45,012 nucleotides of DNA from CAZKRL01 sp964555295 (GCA_964555295.1 CAZKRL010000022.1:1-45012); one strand, 5' to 3'; shown: positions 25,390 through 34,504, counted from the stretch's first letter. Numbers and translations are program-made. The notes: generated from the letters alone by a model not told the origin.

Positions 25390-26153
25390 TTTCTCAGGAT
25401 GGTGCTTGAATTCGCCTGTGCTGATGGCATGATTTGTACATCTTGCAGGCAGACATGAGGTGGTCTGGTGGCCATGAATACAATTACATCGGCAATATCT
25501 TCCGGAGCTAGCGGTTGAAATCCTTGATATACCGCCGCCGCTTTTTCTTCGTCACCGCCAAAACGTACCTTGCTGAATTCGGTAACAGCAGCTCCAGGCG
25601 CGATGGATCCAACTCGAATGCCTAAGGGAAGTAAATCGAGGCGCATACTTTTAGTGATGCCTTCTACTGCGAATTTGGATGCACTATATACATTGCCACC
25701 GGGATAAGCTTCTTTGCCGGCAACGGAGCTCACGTTGATAATCATCGCGTTTTCTCGCTGTGTGAGGTAAGGAATGAGCAGTGACGACATGTGCAATAGT
25801 CCCATTACATTCGTGTCCATCATGGTTTGCCATTGATCAGGACTTCCTTGATGCAAGGGTTCTCTTCCAAGAGCAAGGCCCGCATTATTGAGCAATAGGT
25901 TTGCTCTCTTGGTTTCATCGGGAAGTTGTGCAAGCGCCTTTTCTATCGACTTTCTTTCTCTTATATCGAAACAGGAAGCGAATACTTGTGAATCGTGTTT
26001 TTGCTCAATGCTGCTTTTGAGTTCGTGCAGCCGGTCTGATCTTCTGCCTGTTATCACCAGATCCCAACCTATTTCTGCAAGTTTGATGGCAGTAGCTCTG
26101 CCAATGCCTGAAGTGGCACCGGTAATGAATGCCAGTTTACGATTTTCGCTCAT
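25386..26153 (-). CDS. Short-chain dehydrogenase/reductase, YdfG-like
   Basis: An NAD(P)-dependent oxidoreductase of 255 residues. Rossmann motif TGATSGIGRA lies near the N-terminus and NNAGLALG follows. The catalytic triad is S in INVSSVAG, then Y and K in YSASKFAVEG. PGAAVTEFSKVRF is the family's adenine/substrate loop. It resembles YdfG (serine or 3-hydroxy acid dehydrogenase); the substrate is unproven. ATG at 26153 is chosen because AGAGGAAA stands seven bases upstream and MSENRKLAFITG is a normal start; an in-frame start at 26177 is possible. It overlaps the methyltransferase gene by 17 bases upstream and the amidohydrolase by four downstream. Confidence 0.9.
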   Translation of the reverse strand: MSENRKLAFITGATSGIGRATAIKLAEIGWDLVITGRRSDRLHELKSSIEQKHDSQVFASCFDIRERKSIEKALAQLPDETKRANLLLNNAGLALGREPLHQGSPDQWQTMMDTNVMGLLHMSSLLIPYLTQRENAMIINVSSVAGKEAYPGGNVYSASKFAVEGITKSMRLDLLPLGIRVGSIAPGAAVTEFSKVRFGGDEEKAAAVYQGFQPLAPEDIADVIVFMATRPPHVCLQDVQIMPSAQANSSTILRK

Positions 26154-27309
26154 GTCGTTTTCCTCTAAAGAGTTCAAATTTCATGTATCTGCATACGAGC
26201 GGTCCATTCATCAGTTCAATTTTTTTACTTGGTTTGAGGCCAATGTTTTTCATTGCATCCGGATCTGAACCAATGATCCATGCCGTGCAACCGTCCCAGT
26301 GATGTTTAAGCCGGGTGCCGATATCGCCATAAAGTTTCACAGCATCATCTTCCTCCATGCGCTCACCGTAAGGAGGGTTGAGAATCAAAACGGTCTCTGG
26401 ATTTTCAGGTAGCAGTTTGAAAAAATCTTGTTGCTCGATGGATACATCATTGATATACCCTGCATTGTGCAAATTTTCTTTCGCACTAGCAAGGGCTTTC
26501 GGATGATGATCAGAACCATTTATTCTGCATGGAATTTGGCTCGTTGCAGAAATTTCATTTAGTACGTCACTCCAAATTTCATCGTTGAAATTGGGCCATC
26601 GTTGAAATGCGAATTTTCTTTTGGCGGTGTGTGGTGATGTTTTCTTTGCGATGGAAGCAGCTTCGATAAGAAGTGTGCCGCTGCCACAAAAGGGGATGCA
26701 TAAGTCTTGATGGCCATCCCATCCGCTTTTTAAAATCATGCCTGCTGCCAGCACTTCATTGAGTGGCGCTTTGGCTCCGGAACTTCGGTATCCTCTGCGA
26801 TTGAGTGACTCGCCGCTGCTATCGAGTAAGAGGGTCGCATGGCCTTCTTGTACAAAGAGATGAAGTCGAAAATCAGGGTTGTCGCGATCTACATCAGGTC
26901 GGTAGCCTGTGCGCTCTTTGAAGTAATCGGCAATGGCATCTTTCAATCGCAGCGCTGCGAAATGAGAGTGATTGAAAATTTCTGATTTTACGTTTGTGTC
27001 TATCGCAAAGGTGCTCTTGTTGTTCAACCAATGGTTCCATTCGAATTTCATTGCCTTGCGGTAGAAATCATCTGAATTTCTGAATTCGAATTCATGCAAT
27101 GGTATGAGGATGCGGAGGGCAGTTCGCAGTCGATAGTTGAATCTGTATAATCCACGAATGTCGCAGACACAATTTACGGCTCGTTGATGTTTGTGAATTT
27201 CCTGAGCCCCCAGTTGCTCGAGTTCAGCGGCAAGTTCATCTTCCAGATTGTGCAGGGTTTTTATAACCACCGGAAACTTTGCGCCAGATTGAATGCTCTT
27301 GAGGTTCAT
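26137..27309 (-). CDS. THUMP-domain class I SAM-dependent RNA methyltransferase (RlmK/L-N, YpsC-like)
   Basis: Probably modifies 23S rRNA guanosine at the N2 position, as known for the RlmL N-terminal half. The 390-residue protein begins with a ferredoxin-like and THUMP region (residues 15-150, with the RAVNCVCDIRGLYRFN segment). The UPF0020 methyltransferase domain has IPFCGSGTLLIEAA for SAM binding and the catalytic NPPYGER motif, then YMKFELFRG at the end. It overlaps the SUI1 gene by four bases (ATGA) and the SDR gene by 17. The precise target base is inferred. Confidence 0.92.
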   Translation of the reverse strand: MNLKSIQSGAKFPVVIKTLHNLEDELAAELEQLGAQEIHKHQRAVNCVCDIRGLYRFNYRLRTALRILIPLHEFEFRNSDDFYRKAMKFEWNHWLNNKSTFAIDTNVKSEIFNHSHFAALRLKDAIADYFKERTGYRPDVDRDNPDFRLHLFVQEGHATLLLDSSGESLNRRGYRSSGAKAPLNEVLAAGMILKSGWDGHQDLCIPFCGSGTLLIEAASIAKKTSPHTAKRKFAFQRWPNFNDEIWSDVLNEISATSQIPCRINGSDHHPKALASAKENLHNAGYINDVSIEQQDFFKLLPENPETVLILNPPYGERMEEDDAVKLYGDIGTRLKHHWDGCTAWIIGSDPDAMKNIGLKPSKKIELMNGPLVCRYMKFELFRGKRHERKS

Positions 27310-27626
27310 CCGCCGGCAGCTTTTGCTTTATAACCCCACTGATGAAGGAGATGAAGAATTTTTATTCGGTGATCACCTTGTAGGATGATTTCACCATTTT
27401 TCGCGCTACCGCCCGTACCACAGGAATTCTTGAGTTTTTTGGCCAGCGCTTCCATGTCACTTTCTTTACCTGCAAAGCCTTTGATGACGCATGCTGTTTT
27501 TCCTCCACGATGATTTTTTTCTAGCCATACCCGAAGGTCTTGATGCTGGGGTTCAGGGGTTTCATTCCATTCGGGATTTGTTGAATAGACGAGTCCGCCA
27601 TCATTATGTGAGGGATATTCAGTCAT
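27306..27626 (-). CDS. SUI1/YciH-family translation factor
   Basis: A 106-residue protein with the SUI1/eIF1 fold: LRVWLEKNHRGGKTACVIKG, LAKKLKNSCGTGGSAKNGEI and ILQGDHRIKILHLLHQWGY. Relatives (YciH) affect start-site fidelity of ribosomes. The start is ATG at 27626 (MTEYPSHNDGG), because an N-terminal variable tail followed by GGLVYSTNP is typical. The upstream extension of the open frame lies in the neighbouring gene. Its start overlaps the CPBP gene by eight bases and its stop overlaps the methyltransferase gene by four. Confidence 0.92.
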   Translation of the reverse strand: MTEYPSHNDGGLVYSTNPEWNETPEPQHQDLRVWLEKNHRGGKTACVIKGFAGKESDMEALAKKLKNSCGTGGSAKNGEIILQGDHRIKILHLLHQWGYKAKAAGG

Positions 27627-28230
27627 TATTGATGTCTTCGTTTTCGATGAGGTGCGGATTCGTAATAATGTCAGCTTCGGCATTTCGTGGCATTCTCAAA
27701 ATGAGATAATAATCAATCATCGCGTGAGCAAAAATGGCAGAAATTAATCCGATATGCAGGGTCATATATCCGATCCCTATTATAACAAGCGTCATGAGAA
27801 TCCCGTAAATGCTTATCCTCCAGTTTTTTGGATGGATATACCCATGGATAGCAACGAAAAGTATTGAGGTGATGATGATACCCATGATGGGTTGCAGTGC
27901 GCCACGAAAGAGTATTTCTTCACCTACGCCAGCACAAATGGATATGTATATCATTTCACTTTGATTGAGTTCAAATGCACCAAAGAGCTGAGCATATTTG
28001 TTCATCACGGGTTTCATAAATGAACGGGTAGAGACAAAGAGTGCTAGATGTCCGAAAACCAACCCGAAAACCAACCCCAACAGTATTTGTATAAGAGGAT
28101 TGATTCCGCTGAGCAACAATAGTTGCAGATCCACATAATCGCTAAAGTGATCTACAATAATGGCGATCATGGGCATGGCAATCAGTGTAGCCAGGGCCAA
28201 TTGCATCAGTATTTGTTTGTTGCGTTTCAT
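27619..28230 (-). CDS. CPBP family intramembrane metalloprotease
   Basis: A polytopic inner-membrane protein of 203 residues. Motif 1 EEILFRG (residues 104-110) provides the catalytic glutamates. Motif 2 is FVAIHG, giving a histidine, and FAHAMIDYY is the third motif. At least five hydrophobic segments are seen (about 10-27, 34-65, 93-105, 115-130, 145-180). Known relatives are CAAX-processing or bacteriocin-immunity-like proteases. It overlaps mscS by four bases and the SUI1 gene by eight. Confidence 0.9.
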   Translation of the reverse strand: MKRNKQILMQLALATLIAMPMIAIIVDHFSDYVDLQLLLLSGINPLIQILLGLVFGLVFGHLALFVSTRSFMKPVMNKYAQLFGAFELNQSEMIYISICAGVGEEILFRGALQPIMGIIITSILFVAIHGYIHPKNWRISIYGILMTLVIIGIGYMTLHIGLISAIFAHAMIDYYLILRMPRNAEADIITNPHLIENEDINND

Positions 28231-29489
28231 GATTCGAGCGCGGATAAGCGAATGTCGGAACTACTCGGACTTTGGAATATTTCCATGTCGAAATAGGGAA
28301 CAGCAGCAAGCAAATGATCGAAGAGATCGGCCATCAGTCCTTCAAAATTTTCAAGTTTTTTCTCTGAGGAAAAGGCATAAATCTCGAGAGGTATTCCATG
28401 CTCATTCGGTTGTAATTGTCGAACCATGCAGGTCATTTGATGATTGATGCCGGGAATTTCTTTTAGGTAGGTTTCGGCATAGATCCGGAAGACTCCGATG
28501 TTGGTGAGGTGTCGGCCGTTGAGCAAAATGGATTTGTCAACGTTGAGCGTGGAGTTATGTCGCACAATTTCATCGTTTCGGGTCGATAAATATTCGCGAA
28601 TACGTTCAATCTTAAGGAGCTTTTCATACAGTGCTTCGTCGATAAACCGTATGCTGGAAATCTTGATGTTGAGATGTCGTTTTATTCTTCGGCCGTCGCT
28701 TTCCTGCATTCCGCGCCAGTTCTTGAAAGATTCACTCACCATCGCATAGCTGGGCACAACTGTTATGGTCATGTCCCAATTTCTCACTTTCACGGTGGTT
28801 AGGTTAATCTCAAGCACTTCTCCATCAGCGCCATATTTATCTACGGTGATCCAATCCCCTACGCGCACGAGATCTACCGCGCTCATTTGCACCGACGCAA
28901 CGAAACCGAGAATAGGATCTTTGAATACAAGCAAAAGAATGGCAGTTACTGCGCCGAGGCCGGTGAGCACATATACAGGTGATTTGTCGAGCAGAATTGC
29001 AGTGATAAGAACGCCCCCAACTACATAGAAGATGATTTTGGTTACTTGCTTGTAAGAACGTATCGGCTTGTCCCGGTAACGTTCCATGTCGTCTATAATA
29101 GCTACAAGTGCGTTGAGTAATGCGTTGATGAAGGTGAGGGCAGCAATAACCACATAGATATCGGCCGACATGCCCATCAGTCTTTTCCAAAGCGGATAAG
29201 CTTGGAAAATCACAGGCATGGATGCCGAGATAATGGAGGCAATGAGTACCAGTGATGCATAACGAAACACATGAAATTTGAAGAGGTGATCATCCCATGT
29301 AGCCTCGGTTTTGGAAACGATTTTCTTAACGATTCTGATGATCCCAAGTCGAATGAAAACCCAAAGTAGTATGCAAATGATGCATAGTCCAAGGAATGCT
29401 GTTAAGGCATGAATGATAGTGATTTGATGCTCTGAAATTCCGAATTGTATGAGCCATTCGAATAATCGCTGAGAAAGACTTTGAATCAT
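28227..29489 (-). CDS. Mechanosensitive ion channel, MscS family
   Basis: A membrane channel expected to open on hypo-osmotic swelling. From ATG at 29489 it has 420 residues; a TTG ten codons upstream is the alternative. Transmembrane segments lie near residues 25-50, 80-105, 120-145, 165-180 and 190-210. The pore-lining glycine/alanine-rich segment VLTGLGAVTAILLLVFKDP is followed by the beta domain (VDLVRVGDWITV, DGEVLEINLTTVKVRNWD) and the long cytoplasmic vestibule as in the larger YbdG-like members. It opens the overlapping gene run that continues to the sensor gene. Confidence 0.9.
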   Translation of the reverse strand: MIQSLSQRLFEWLIQFGISEHQITIIHALTAFLGLCIICILLWVFIRLGIIRIVKKIVSKTEATWDDHLFKFHVFRYASLVLIASIISASMPVIFQAYPLWKRLMGMSADIYVVIAALTFINALLNALVAIIDDMERYRDKPIRSYKQVTKIIFYVVGGVLITAILLDKSPVYVLTGLGAVTAILLLVFKDPILGFVASVQMSAVDLVRVGDWITVDKYGADGEVLEINLTTVKVRNWDMTITVVPSYAMVSESFKNWRGMQESDGRRIKRHLNIKISSIRFIDEALYEKLLKIERIREYLSTRNDEIVRHNSTLNVDKSILLNGRHLTNIGVFRIYAETYLKEIPGINHQMTCMVRQLQPNEHGIPLEIYAFSSEKKLENFEGLMADLFDHLLAAVPYFDMEIFQSPSSSDIRLSALES

Positions 29490-29613
29490 CTGAGAATCAT
29501 TAGAAATACTTGCTGTCAAGACTGAATGGATATGTCTTTTTCAAACTCATTTTGGTTATAGAACGAGAGGTATTCGATGGCTGTATAGTCGATGCTGCCA
29601 ATTCAATGGATCT

Positions 29614-29928
29614 CTATGCCATGCCCTTTGGGCCGCCGAAATGCATGTTGAGCATTTGGTCTGCCTGTGGCATATCCTGAATTTTCCCATGTTGTGACTC
29701 GTACTTGTGAATATTGTCATGGAGCGCTTTTAGCAGGCGTTTTGCGTGCTGTGGCGTGATGATGATTCTTGACTGAACTTTCGCCTTTGGCATTCCCGGC
29801 ATAACTCGGATGAAATCGACCACAAATTCTGCCTGTGAGTGGGTTATTACCGCGAGGTTGGAGTATACCCCTTGGGCTGTCGCTTCATCAAGTTCGATGT
29901 TAAGTTGTTGGTTGTTATTGTCTGACAT
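29614..29928 (-). CDS. DUF3467 family protein
   Basis: A 104-residue cytoplasmic protein. The body LNIELDEATAQGVYSNLA, then HSQAEFVVDFIRVMPGMPKAKVQSRII and PQHAKRLLKALHDNIHKYE, is the DUF3467 family. It is widespread in Bacteroidota and has no known function. The start is ATG at 29928 (MSDNNNQQLNIEL); the open frame extends upstream without family similarity. Promoter-like elements (TTG at 29971-29969, GACATTTG at 29948-29941, 20 bases apart, minus strand) precede it. It ends about 95 bases before mscS, so it may be a separate transcript. Confidence 0.9.
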   Translation of the reverse strand: MSDNNNQQLNIELDEATAQGVYSNLAVITHSQAEFVVDFIRVMPGMPKAKVQSRIIITPQHAKRLLKALHDNIHKYESQHGKIQDMPQADQMLNMHFGGPKGMA

Positions 29929-29940
29929 ATGATCTTTTGG

Positions 29941-29971
29941 CAAATGTCGTGAGAGTTTGAGCATTCATCAA
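29941..29971 (-). promoter_or_regulatory. Candidate promoter of the DUF3467 gene
   Basis: On the minus strand TTG (29971-29969) and GACATTTG (29948-29941) are 20 bases apart; the second is one mismatch from TAnnTTTG. The ATG follows 12 bases later. Confidence 0.3.
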
Positions 29972-30018
29972 CTATTTGCCCGAGCAATCCTTTTTCTTCC
30001 AGTATGAGGTTGAAAACC

Positions 30019-30723
30019 TTACAGGATTTCTTTCAGTTTCAATAAATGATGGATGTGATAAGTTGGTATGTAATTGTGTCTGCGATCTGCAATTGTTTTA
30101 GGGTTATAGTATACCTGGTCAATGCCCACATTTCTGGCACCGATGATGTCTGCTCCCCAGTCATCTCCGATCATCAAAACATCCTTCGTGCTGCATTGGC
30201 ATTTTTCAAGGGCCTTATGAAAAATTTCCGGGTGAGGTTTTTTAACGCCGACATCTTCACTGTAGAAGAAATGCTCGAAGTAATGTAATATACCGGATGA
30301 TTGCATTTTAATTTCTTGTACTTCTTTAAAACCATTGGTAATGATGTGTATCCTATATCGGTGTGCACAATGATCTAAAAGCTCTTTTGCTCCAGGCATG
30401 AGATTTGGCAAAGCGGGACATCTTTCGAGAAATGAACCAGCCATGTTTTCTATTACGTGCGAATTGAATGGAAGCTTTGCACTTGAAAGTGCTTTCTCAA
30501 ACCTGGATGTTCGGAGTTGTTCTTTTGTAATTTGATTTTTACGATAGGCAGTCCATAACCTTTCATTCCATTTTTGATATGACTTGTAGAAGTTATCAAA
30601 TTGCATTTCATGTTGCTCAGGGAAGAGTTCGAAGTAGATTTCCCTCAGTGCAAGTTTTGAATTGGTTTGGATGTCCCAAAGGGTGCCATCAAGATCGAAA
30701 AATATTTGCTGGTAGCGTTTCAA
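30019..30723 (-). CDS. YjjG-type HAD-superfamily nucleotidase
   Basis: A haloacid-dehalogenase phosphatase of 234 residues. Motif I is IFFDLDGTLWD, motif II the T of IITNGF, motif III the K of DVGVKKPHPEIF, and motif IV MIGDDWGADIIGA. These match the YjjG group of pyrimidine nucleoside 5'-monophosphatases. The start is set at TTG 30723 (reads MKRYQQIFFDLDG), which overlaps the upstream stop as TTGA. An upstream extension to 30903 is only open sequence inside the neighbouring gene. It is the last gene of the lipA-gap-upp run. Confidence 0.88.
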   Translation of the reverse strand: MKRYQQIFFDLDGTLWDIQTNSKLALREIYFELFPEQHEMQFDNFYKSYQKWNERLWTAYRKNQITKEQLRTSRFEKALSSAKLPFNSHVIENMAGSFLERCPALPNLMPGAKELLDHCAHRYRIHIITNGFKEVQEIKMQSSGILHYFEHFFYSEDVGVKKPHPEIFHKALEKCQCSTKDVLMIGDDWGADIIGARNVGIDQVYYNPKTIADRRHNYIPTYHIHHLLKLKEIL

Positions 30724-31163
30724 CTGGAGATAATATGTTTGAGGATAAAGCTCATTGCGCTCAACACGACTGACCAAATGGCCAATGCGATAATGAGTTT
30801 CGCAAGTGCTTTCGGTGTATGTCTGTAAAACTTGGCGGTGATGATAGCCGCTAATGGTACCGAGATGAGAGCGGAAATGAAAAGAATACCTCGCAGCCCC
30901 CATCGTTGTTTGATATCAATAATCTTTCTTTTCGTTTTGTTGAATCTAACGAATTGGCCTTGTTTTTTTCTTGAAATGATGAAAGTGCTCAGATGAAAGA
31001 AAACTACTGCACCTGCTGCTCCACCTGTGCTGGTAACAATCATGGATGTAAGTAAATGATATAACGTTCCATCATTGGATTGAATATATAGAAATGGAAC
31101 AAACAAAAACTTAAATGCACTTAACAACCACCAGCCAAGAAGTGTGAGGATATCGAGCCACAT
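30720..31163 (-). CDS. Hypothetical inner-membrane protein
   Basis: I do not recognise the family. From ATG at 31163, one base after the upp stop, it has 147 residues. Hydrophobic segments are seen at about 3-27 (LDILTLLGWWLLSAFKFLF), 35-60 (TSMIVTSTGGAAGAVVFFHL), 90-112 and 120-145. The basic loop between segments two and three (RKKQGQFVRFNKTKRKII) would face the cytoplasm. It sits between upp and the YjjG-like gene and is coupled to both, so a link to nucleotide metabolism is possible but unproven. Confidence 0.75.
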   Translation of the reverse strand: MWLDILTLLGWWLLSAFKFLFVPFLYIQSNDGTLYHLLTSMIVTSTGGAAGAVVFFHLSTFIISRKKQGQFVRFNKTKRKIIDIKQRWGLRGILFISALISVPLAAIITAKFYRHTPKALAKLIIALAIWSVVLSAMSFILKHIISS

Positions 31164-31164
31164 A

Positions 31165-31812
31165 CTACTCTTTATTTCCGAAGGCCAGATCACCAGCATC
31201 TCCTAGTCCCGGCACGATATAAGATTGAGCTGTAAGTTCATCATCTATCGCGCCCATCCAATATTGAGTTGATTCGGGTAATCTGCTTTTTACGTAGCTC
31301 AAACCGGTTTTAGAGGCAATGGCTGAGACAATGTGAATGCTTTTAGGTGTTCCAAAGTTTAAAAGCCTTTTGTAAACGGCAATCAATGATTTTCCCGTGG
31401 CGAGCATGGGATCTGCCAAAATCAAAATTCTTCCCTCGAGATTTGCTGAGCTCACGTAGTCTACCGATATGGTAAATGTGTCGTCAGACTCATGCTTGCG
31501 ATACGCAGCGGCAAATGCAGTGTCGGCTTTGTCGAAATAATTCATCAGCCCATAATGCATGGGGAGTCCGGCACGAAGTATTGTGGCAATAACAGGTTCT
31601 TGGTTATGAACGGAAATTTCAGCTTCTCCCAATGGAGTATTGACTATTATATTAGAGTAGGGCAGTGATTTAGAAATTTCGTAAGCAATAATTTCTCCCA
31701 TGCGCTCTAGATTCCTTCTGAATCGCATGGAGTCTTTCTGAATTTCCTGATCTCTTAATTCCGACATGAACCGATTGAAAAGGGTGTGAGAAAGTTGAAA
31801 GTTGTGTAGCAT
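31165..31812 (-). CDS. upp: Uracil phosphoribosyltransferase
   Basis: Pyrimidine salvage: uracil plus PRPP gives UMP. The 215-residue protein has the PRPP-binding loop LILADPMLATGKSL and the uracil-binding C-terminal segment YIVPGLGDAGDLAFG. Also present is TILRAGLPMHYGL. The N-terminus is normal for Bacteroidota members. It lies 18 bases after gap, and the next gene starts one base after its stop. Confidence 0.95.
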   Translation of the reverse strand: MLHNFQLSHTLFNRFMSELRDQEIQKDSMRFRRNLERMGEIIAYEISKSLPYSNIIVNTPLGEAEISVHNQEPVIATILRAGLPMHYGLMNYFDKADTAFAAAYRKHESDDTFTISVDYVSSANLEGRILILADPMLATGKSLIAVYKRLLNFGTPKSIHIVSAIASKTGLSYVKSRLPESTQYWMGAIDDELTAQSYIVPGLGDAGDLAFGNKE

Positions 31813-31830
31813 GTGAGGATGGTTTGGAGA

Positions 31831-32838
31831 TTAATTTCCTTTTGCAATGTAAGTAAGTACATCGTTTAACCGCGATGTATAACCTGACTCGTTGTCATAC
31901 CATGCAACTACTTTTACCATTGGGCCAATAACGGATGTTAGTTGAGCATCGACGGTGGATGATTCTTTCATACCCAGTAGGTCCATAGATACTAGTGGTT
32001 CGGCGGTATAACCCAGAACTCCTTTCAATGTAGTTTCTGACAAATTATACAAGTGATTATTAAGGCTGATAATATCTGTTTGTTTTTCCACCACGAAGGT
32101 TATATCACTCAACGAGACATTAGGTACGGGAACCCTGATGCCGCAGCCACCGATTTTATCTTTCATTTGCGGGAAGATGAGTGTTAATGCTCTTGCAGCT
32201 CCTGTTGAGGTTGGGATCATCGACACTAAGGCAGCTCGTGACCTTCGTAAATCTTGATGCGGTGAATCCTGTAACTTTTGATCTGAGGTGTAACTATGTA
32301 CGGTGGTTACATAACATGATGAAATACCCAAATACTTATCGATAACATCAATAATGGGTGCCGCACTATTGGTAGTGCAGGAGCCGCAGCTGATAATACT
32401 TGATTCGTCAATTATCGTTGGTGAAGAGACACCAGCGATATACATCGGAATATTGTTGTCATTAGGCGGGGCCGAGAGTATAACTTTCCTAACCCCGTCT
32501 TTCAGGTGCTGCTGAATAGATTGGGTATCCTTGTATTTACCGCTCGCTTCTATGACAATATCTACTTTCCAATTGCTCCATGGTATTTCCCATGGCGCTG
32601 TATAATGGGAGAAATTTACCGCTTCCCCGTTAGGGAGAACAAGCACATTGTCACTGAGCTGTATTTCTTCTGCTAATTTTCCGTGAACTGAGTCAAACTT
32701 TAATAAATGAGTGAGAATGTTGGCAGGGGCAACGTCATTAATGACACAAACTTGCAATTGTTTATTCGAAAGTAATTTCCTGAACAGGTTTCTTCCGATT
32801 CGTCCGAAACCATTGATGCCGATGCGCAATGGCCGCAT
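31831..32838 (-). CDS. gap: Glyceraldehyde-3-phosphate dehydrogenase, type I
   Basis: Oxidises glyceraldehyde 3-phosphate to 1,3-bisphosphoglycerate. The 335 residues hold the NAD-binding start RIGINGFGRIGRNLFRKL and the active-site cysteine in ISCGSCTTNSAAP. The family more often has SNASCTTN; the residue before SCTTN here is Gly. The substrate loop follows, with TGAARAL, and the end is VAWYDNESGYTSRL. The ATG overlaps the lipA stop by one base (TGATG), so translation is coupled. Pairing a glycolytic gene with lipA and upp is unusual to me. Confidence 0.95.
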   Translation of the reverse strand: MRPLRIGINGFGRIGRNLFRKLLSNKQLQVCVINDVAPANILTHLLKFDSVHGKLAEEIQLSDNVLVLPNGEAVNFSHYTAPWEIPWSNWKVDIVIEASGKYKDTQSIQQHLKDGVRKVILSAPPNDNNIPMYIAGVSSPTIIDESSIISCGSCTTNSAAPIIDVIDKYLGISSCYVTTVHSYTSDQKLQDSPHQDLRRSRAALVSMIPTSTGAARALTLIFPQMKDKIGGCGIRVPVPNVSLSDITFVVEKQTDIISLNNHLYNLSETTLKGVLGYTAEPLVSMDLLGMKESSTVDAQLTSVIGPMVKVVAWYDNESGYTSRLNDVLTYIAKGN

Positions 32839-33701
32839 CAGAAGAGGTGTTTTTCGGCGTGATATGAAGATCTTACCAACGGGCCGCTTTCAACATAACG
32901 GTACCCCATTTGCATACCAAGTTCTTTATATTCTTTGAACTGTTCGGGGGTTATGAATTCTGCTACAGGAAGGTGATTTTTTGTGGGCTGCAGATATTGG
33001 CCCAATGTTAATACATCAGTGCTTACCGATCTTAAATCCTCCATGGTTTCAATGACCTCTGATTTGGATTCTCCAAGCCCTAGCATTACACCACTTTTTG
33101 TGCGCATTCCACCTTTTTTTAGACGAAGCAGAACTTCTAGACTTCGGTCATATTTGGCTTGAATCCTAACTTGTTTTGTAAGTCTGCGCACCGTTTCGAG
33201 ATTGTGTGATACGATCTCAGGGGCTGCATCAATGATGCGTTGCAGATTTTCCCACTTCCCGGCAAAATCAGGTATCAAGGTTTCCATAGTTGTGCCAGGA
33301 GAGATTCGTCTCACCGCGTGAATTGTTGCTGACCAAATGGCTGACCCTCCATCAGGAAGGTCGTCTCGGTCAACGGAAGTTATTACCGCATGCTTCACCT
33401 TCATCAATCGAATAGACTCTGCAACTTTTTCTGGCTCGGTCTCGTCGACCATTTTCGGTCTTCCTGTTGCCACTGAGCAAAAGCCACATGATCGAGTGCA
33501 GATATTGCCGAGTATCATAAAGGTGGCTGTTCCCGCGCCCCAGCATTCGCCCATGTTTGGACAATTTCCGCTCTGACAAATTGTATGAAGTTTGTGCTCG
33601 TCTACCAGCGAACGAACGTGACGATAATTTTCACCCGTCGGTAATTTTACCCGCAGCCAATCTGGCTTTCCTGTGCGATGTTCAACTCTATCTTGACTCA
33701 T
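32838..33701 (-). CDS. lipA: Lipoyl synthase (radical SAM)
   Basis: Inserts two sulphurs into octanoyl groups of lipoyl domains. The 287-residue enzyme has the auxiliary-cluster motif CQSGNCPNMGEC and the radical-SAM motif CTRSCGFC. Further typical segments are SVDRDDLPDGGS, HNLETVRRLT, SGVMLGLGES and TLGQYLQPT, and it ends with SSYHAEKHLF. Both iron-sulphur cysteine sets are complete. It overlaps the outer-membrane gene by four bases and gap by one. Confidence 0.97.
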   Translation of the reverse strand: MSQDRVEHRTGKPDWLRVKLPTGENYRHVRSLVDEHKLHTICQSGNCPNMGECWGAGTATFMILGNICTRSCGFCSVATGRPKMVDETEPEKVAESIRLMKVKHAVITSVDRDDLPDGGSAIWSATIHAVRRISPGTTMETLIPDFAGKWENLQRIIDAAPEIVSHNLETVRRLTKQVRIQAKYDRSLEVLLRLKKGGMRTKSGVMLGLGESKSEVIETMEDLRSVSTDVLTLGQYLQPTKNHLPVAEFITPEQFKEYKELGMQMGYRYVESGPLVRSSYHAEKHLF

Positions 33702-34504
33702 TTTTGATCATACTTAGTTCCAAAAAAGAAGTTGACAAAAAGAGATAAAAACAACTGATGATTGGATGGGTTGTTTTCGGTGTTTTCCATAAATGCTATA
33801 ATAGGCACTTTTTTACTAAAGATATCCGAACATGCGCCAACTTCTATCCCTTTAAGCCCCTCTCTTTCATTACTGTATTCAAAACTAAATGACAATTTTG
33901 CAAATGCGCCAGGTAATGCTGTTAGTTGATTCATGCCCTGAAGACTGCTGGCTCTTCCGTATATATTAGATATGCTGTGCGTTTTAATGTCGAAGCGTTC
34001 AACCTCTAAGTACGGCTGCCTGAAAGGGTCCTCCTTTATTATTTCGAGATAAATGGGTTTCAATACGCCAAGAACGGGGCCTGCAGACCATTGCCAAGAT
34101 ACTTGAACTCCACTTTTTCTGAGTTTTTCGGTGATGATTTTCTTGCTGCCAATGCCAACACGCAACGTATAGAAGTTATTTAGCTTTCCATAGAAATAGG
34201 GTCTTGCATTGGGGTCTTGAATTACGCTGTTCCAAGACTTGGTTTCTTTCTCATGCTTGATAAAATTGAAATCACAATTCAATTGCCAGAGCTTGTAAGC
34301 TCCGCGGAATTTCGATAAATAAGCGCCAATGCCAAAACCCTGTGAGGATAGAGTGACACCAATGGTCCTTTGCTTACTGTAAAGAATGATGTCCTTGGTG
34401 TCTATGTCTTGCGCTCGCAGCGAATGCGCTGAAATTAAATAGATCAACAGTAACCCCGATAATCCTCTGGTAATGGAATGCGGATAGGGAATGGCGATTC
34501 GCAT
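33698..34504 (-). CDS. Secreted or outer-membrane hypothetical protein
   Basis: No family is recognised with certainty. It has 268 residues: an N-terminal signal (hydrophobic LSGLLLIYLISAHSLRAQ), then alternating strands rich in aromatic and charged residues (GVTLSSQGFGIGAYLSKF, YFYGKLNNFYTLRVGIG), ending in an amphipathic strand with Phe-rich LFLSLFVNFFFGTKY. This is the look of a small outer-membrane beta-barrel of the Bacteroidota. It overlaps lipA by four bases and follows the small lipoprotein gene by 31 bases. Confidence 0.75.
   Translation of the reverse strand: MRIAIPYPHSITRGLSGLLLIYLISAHSLRAQDIDTKDIILYSKQRTIGVTLSSQGFGIGAYLSKFRGAYKLWQLNCDFNFIKHEKETKSWNSVIQDPNARPYFYGKLNNFYTLRVGIGSKKIITEKLRKSGVQVSWQWSAGPVLGVLKPIYLEIIKEDPFRQPYLEVERFDIKTHSISNIYGRASSLQGMNQLTALPGAFAKLSFSFEYSNEREGLKGIEVGACSDIFSKKVPIIAFMENTENNPSNHQLFLSLFVNFFFGTKYDQK

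Noticed and set aside
30724..30903. Extended N-terminus of the YjjG-like protein
   Set aside because: The extension lies inside the upstream membrane-protein gene, and the HAD family starts at the residues right after the TTG at 30723.
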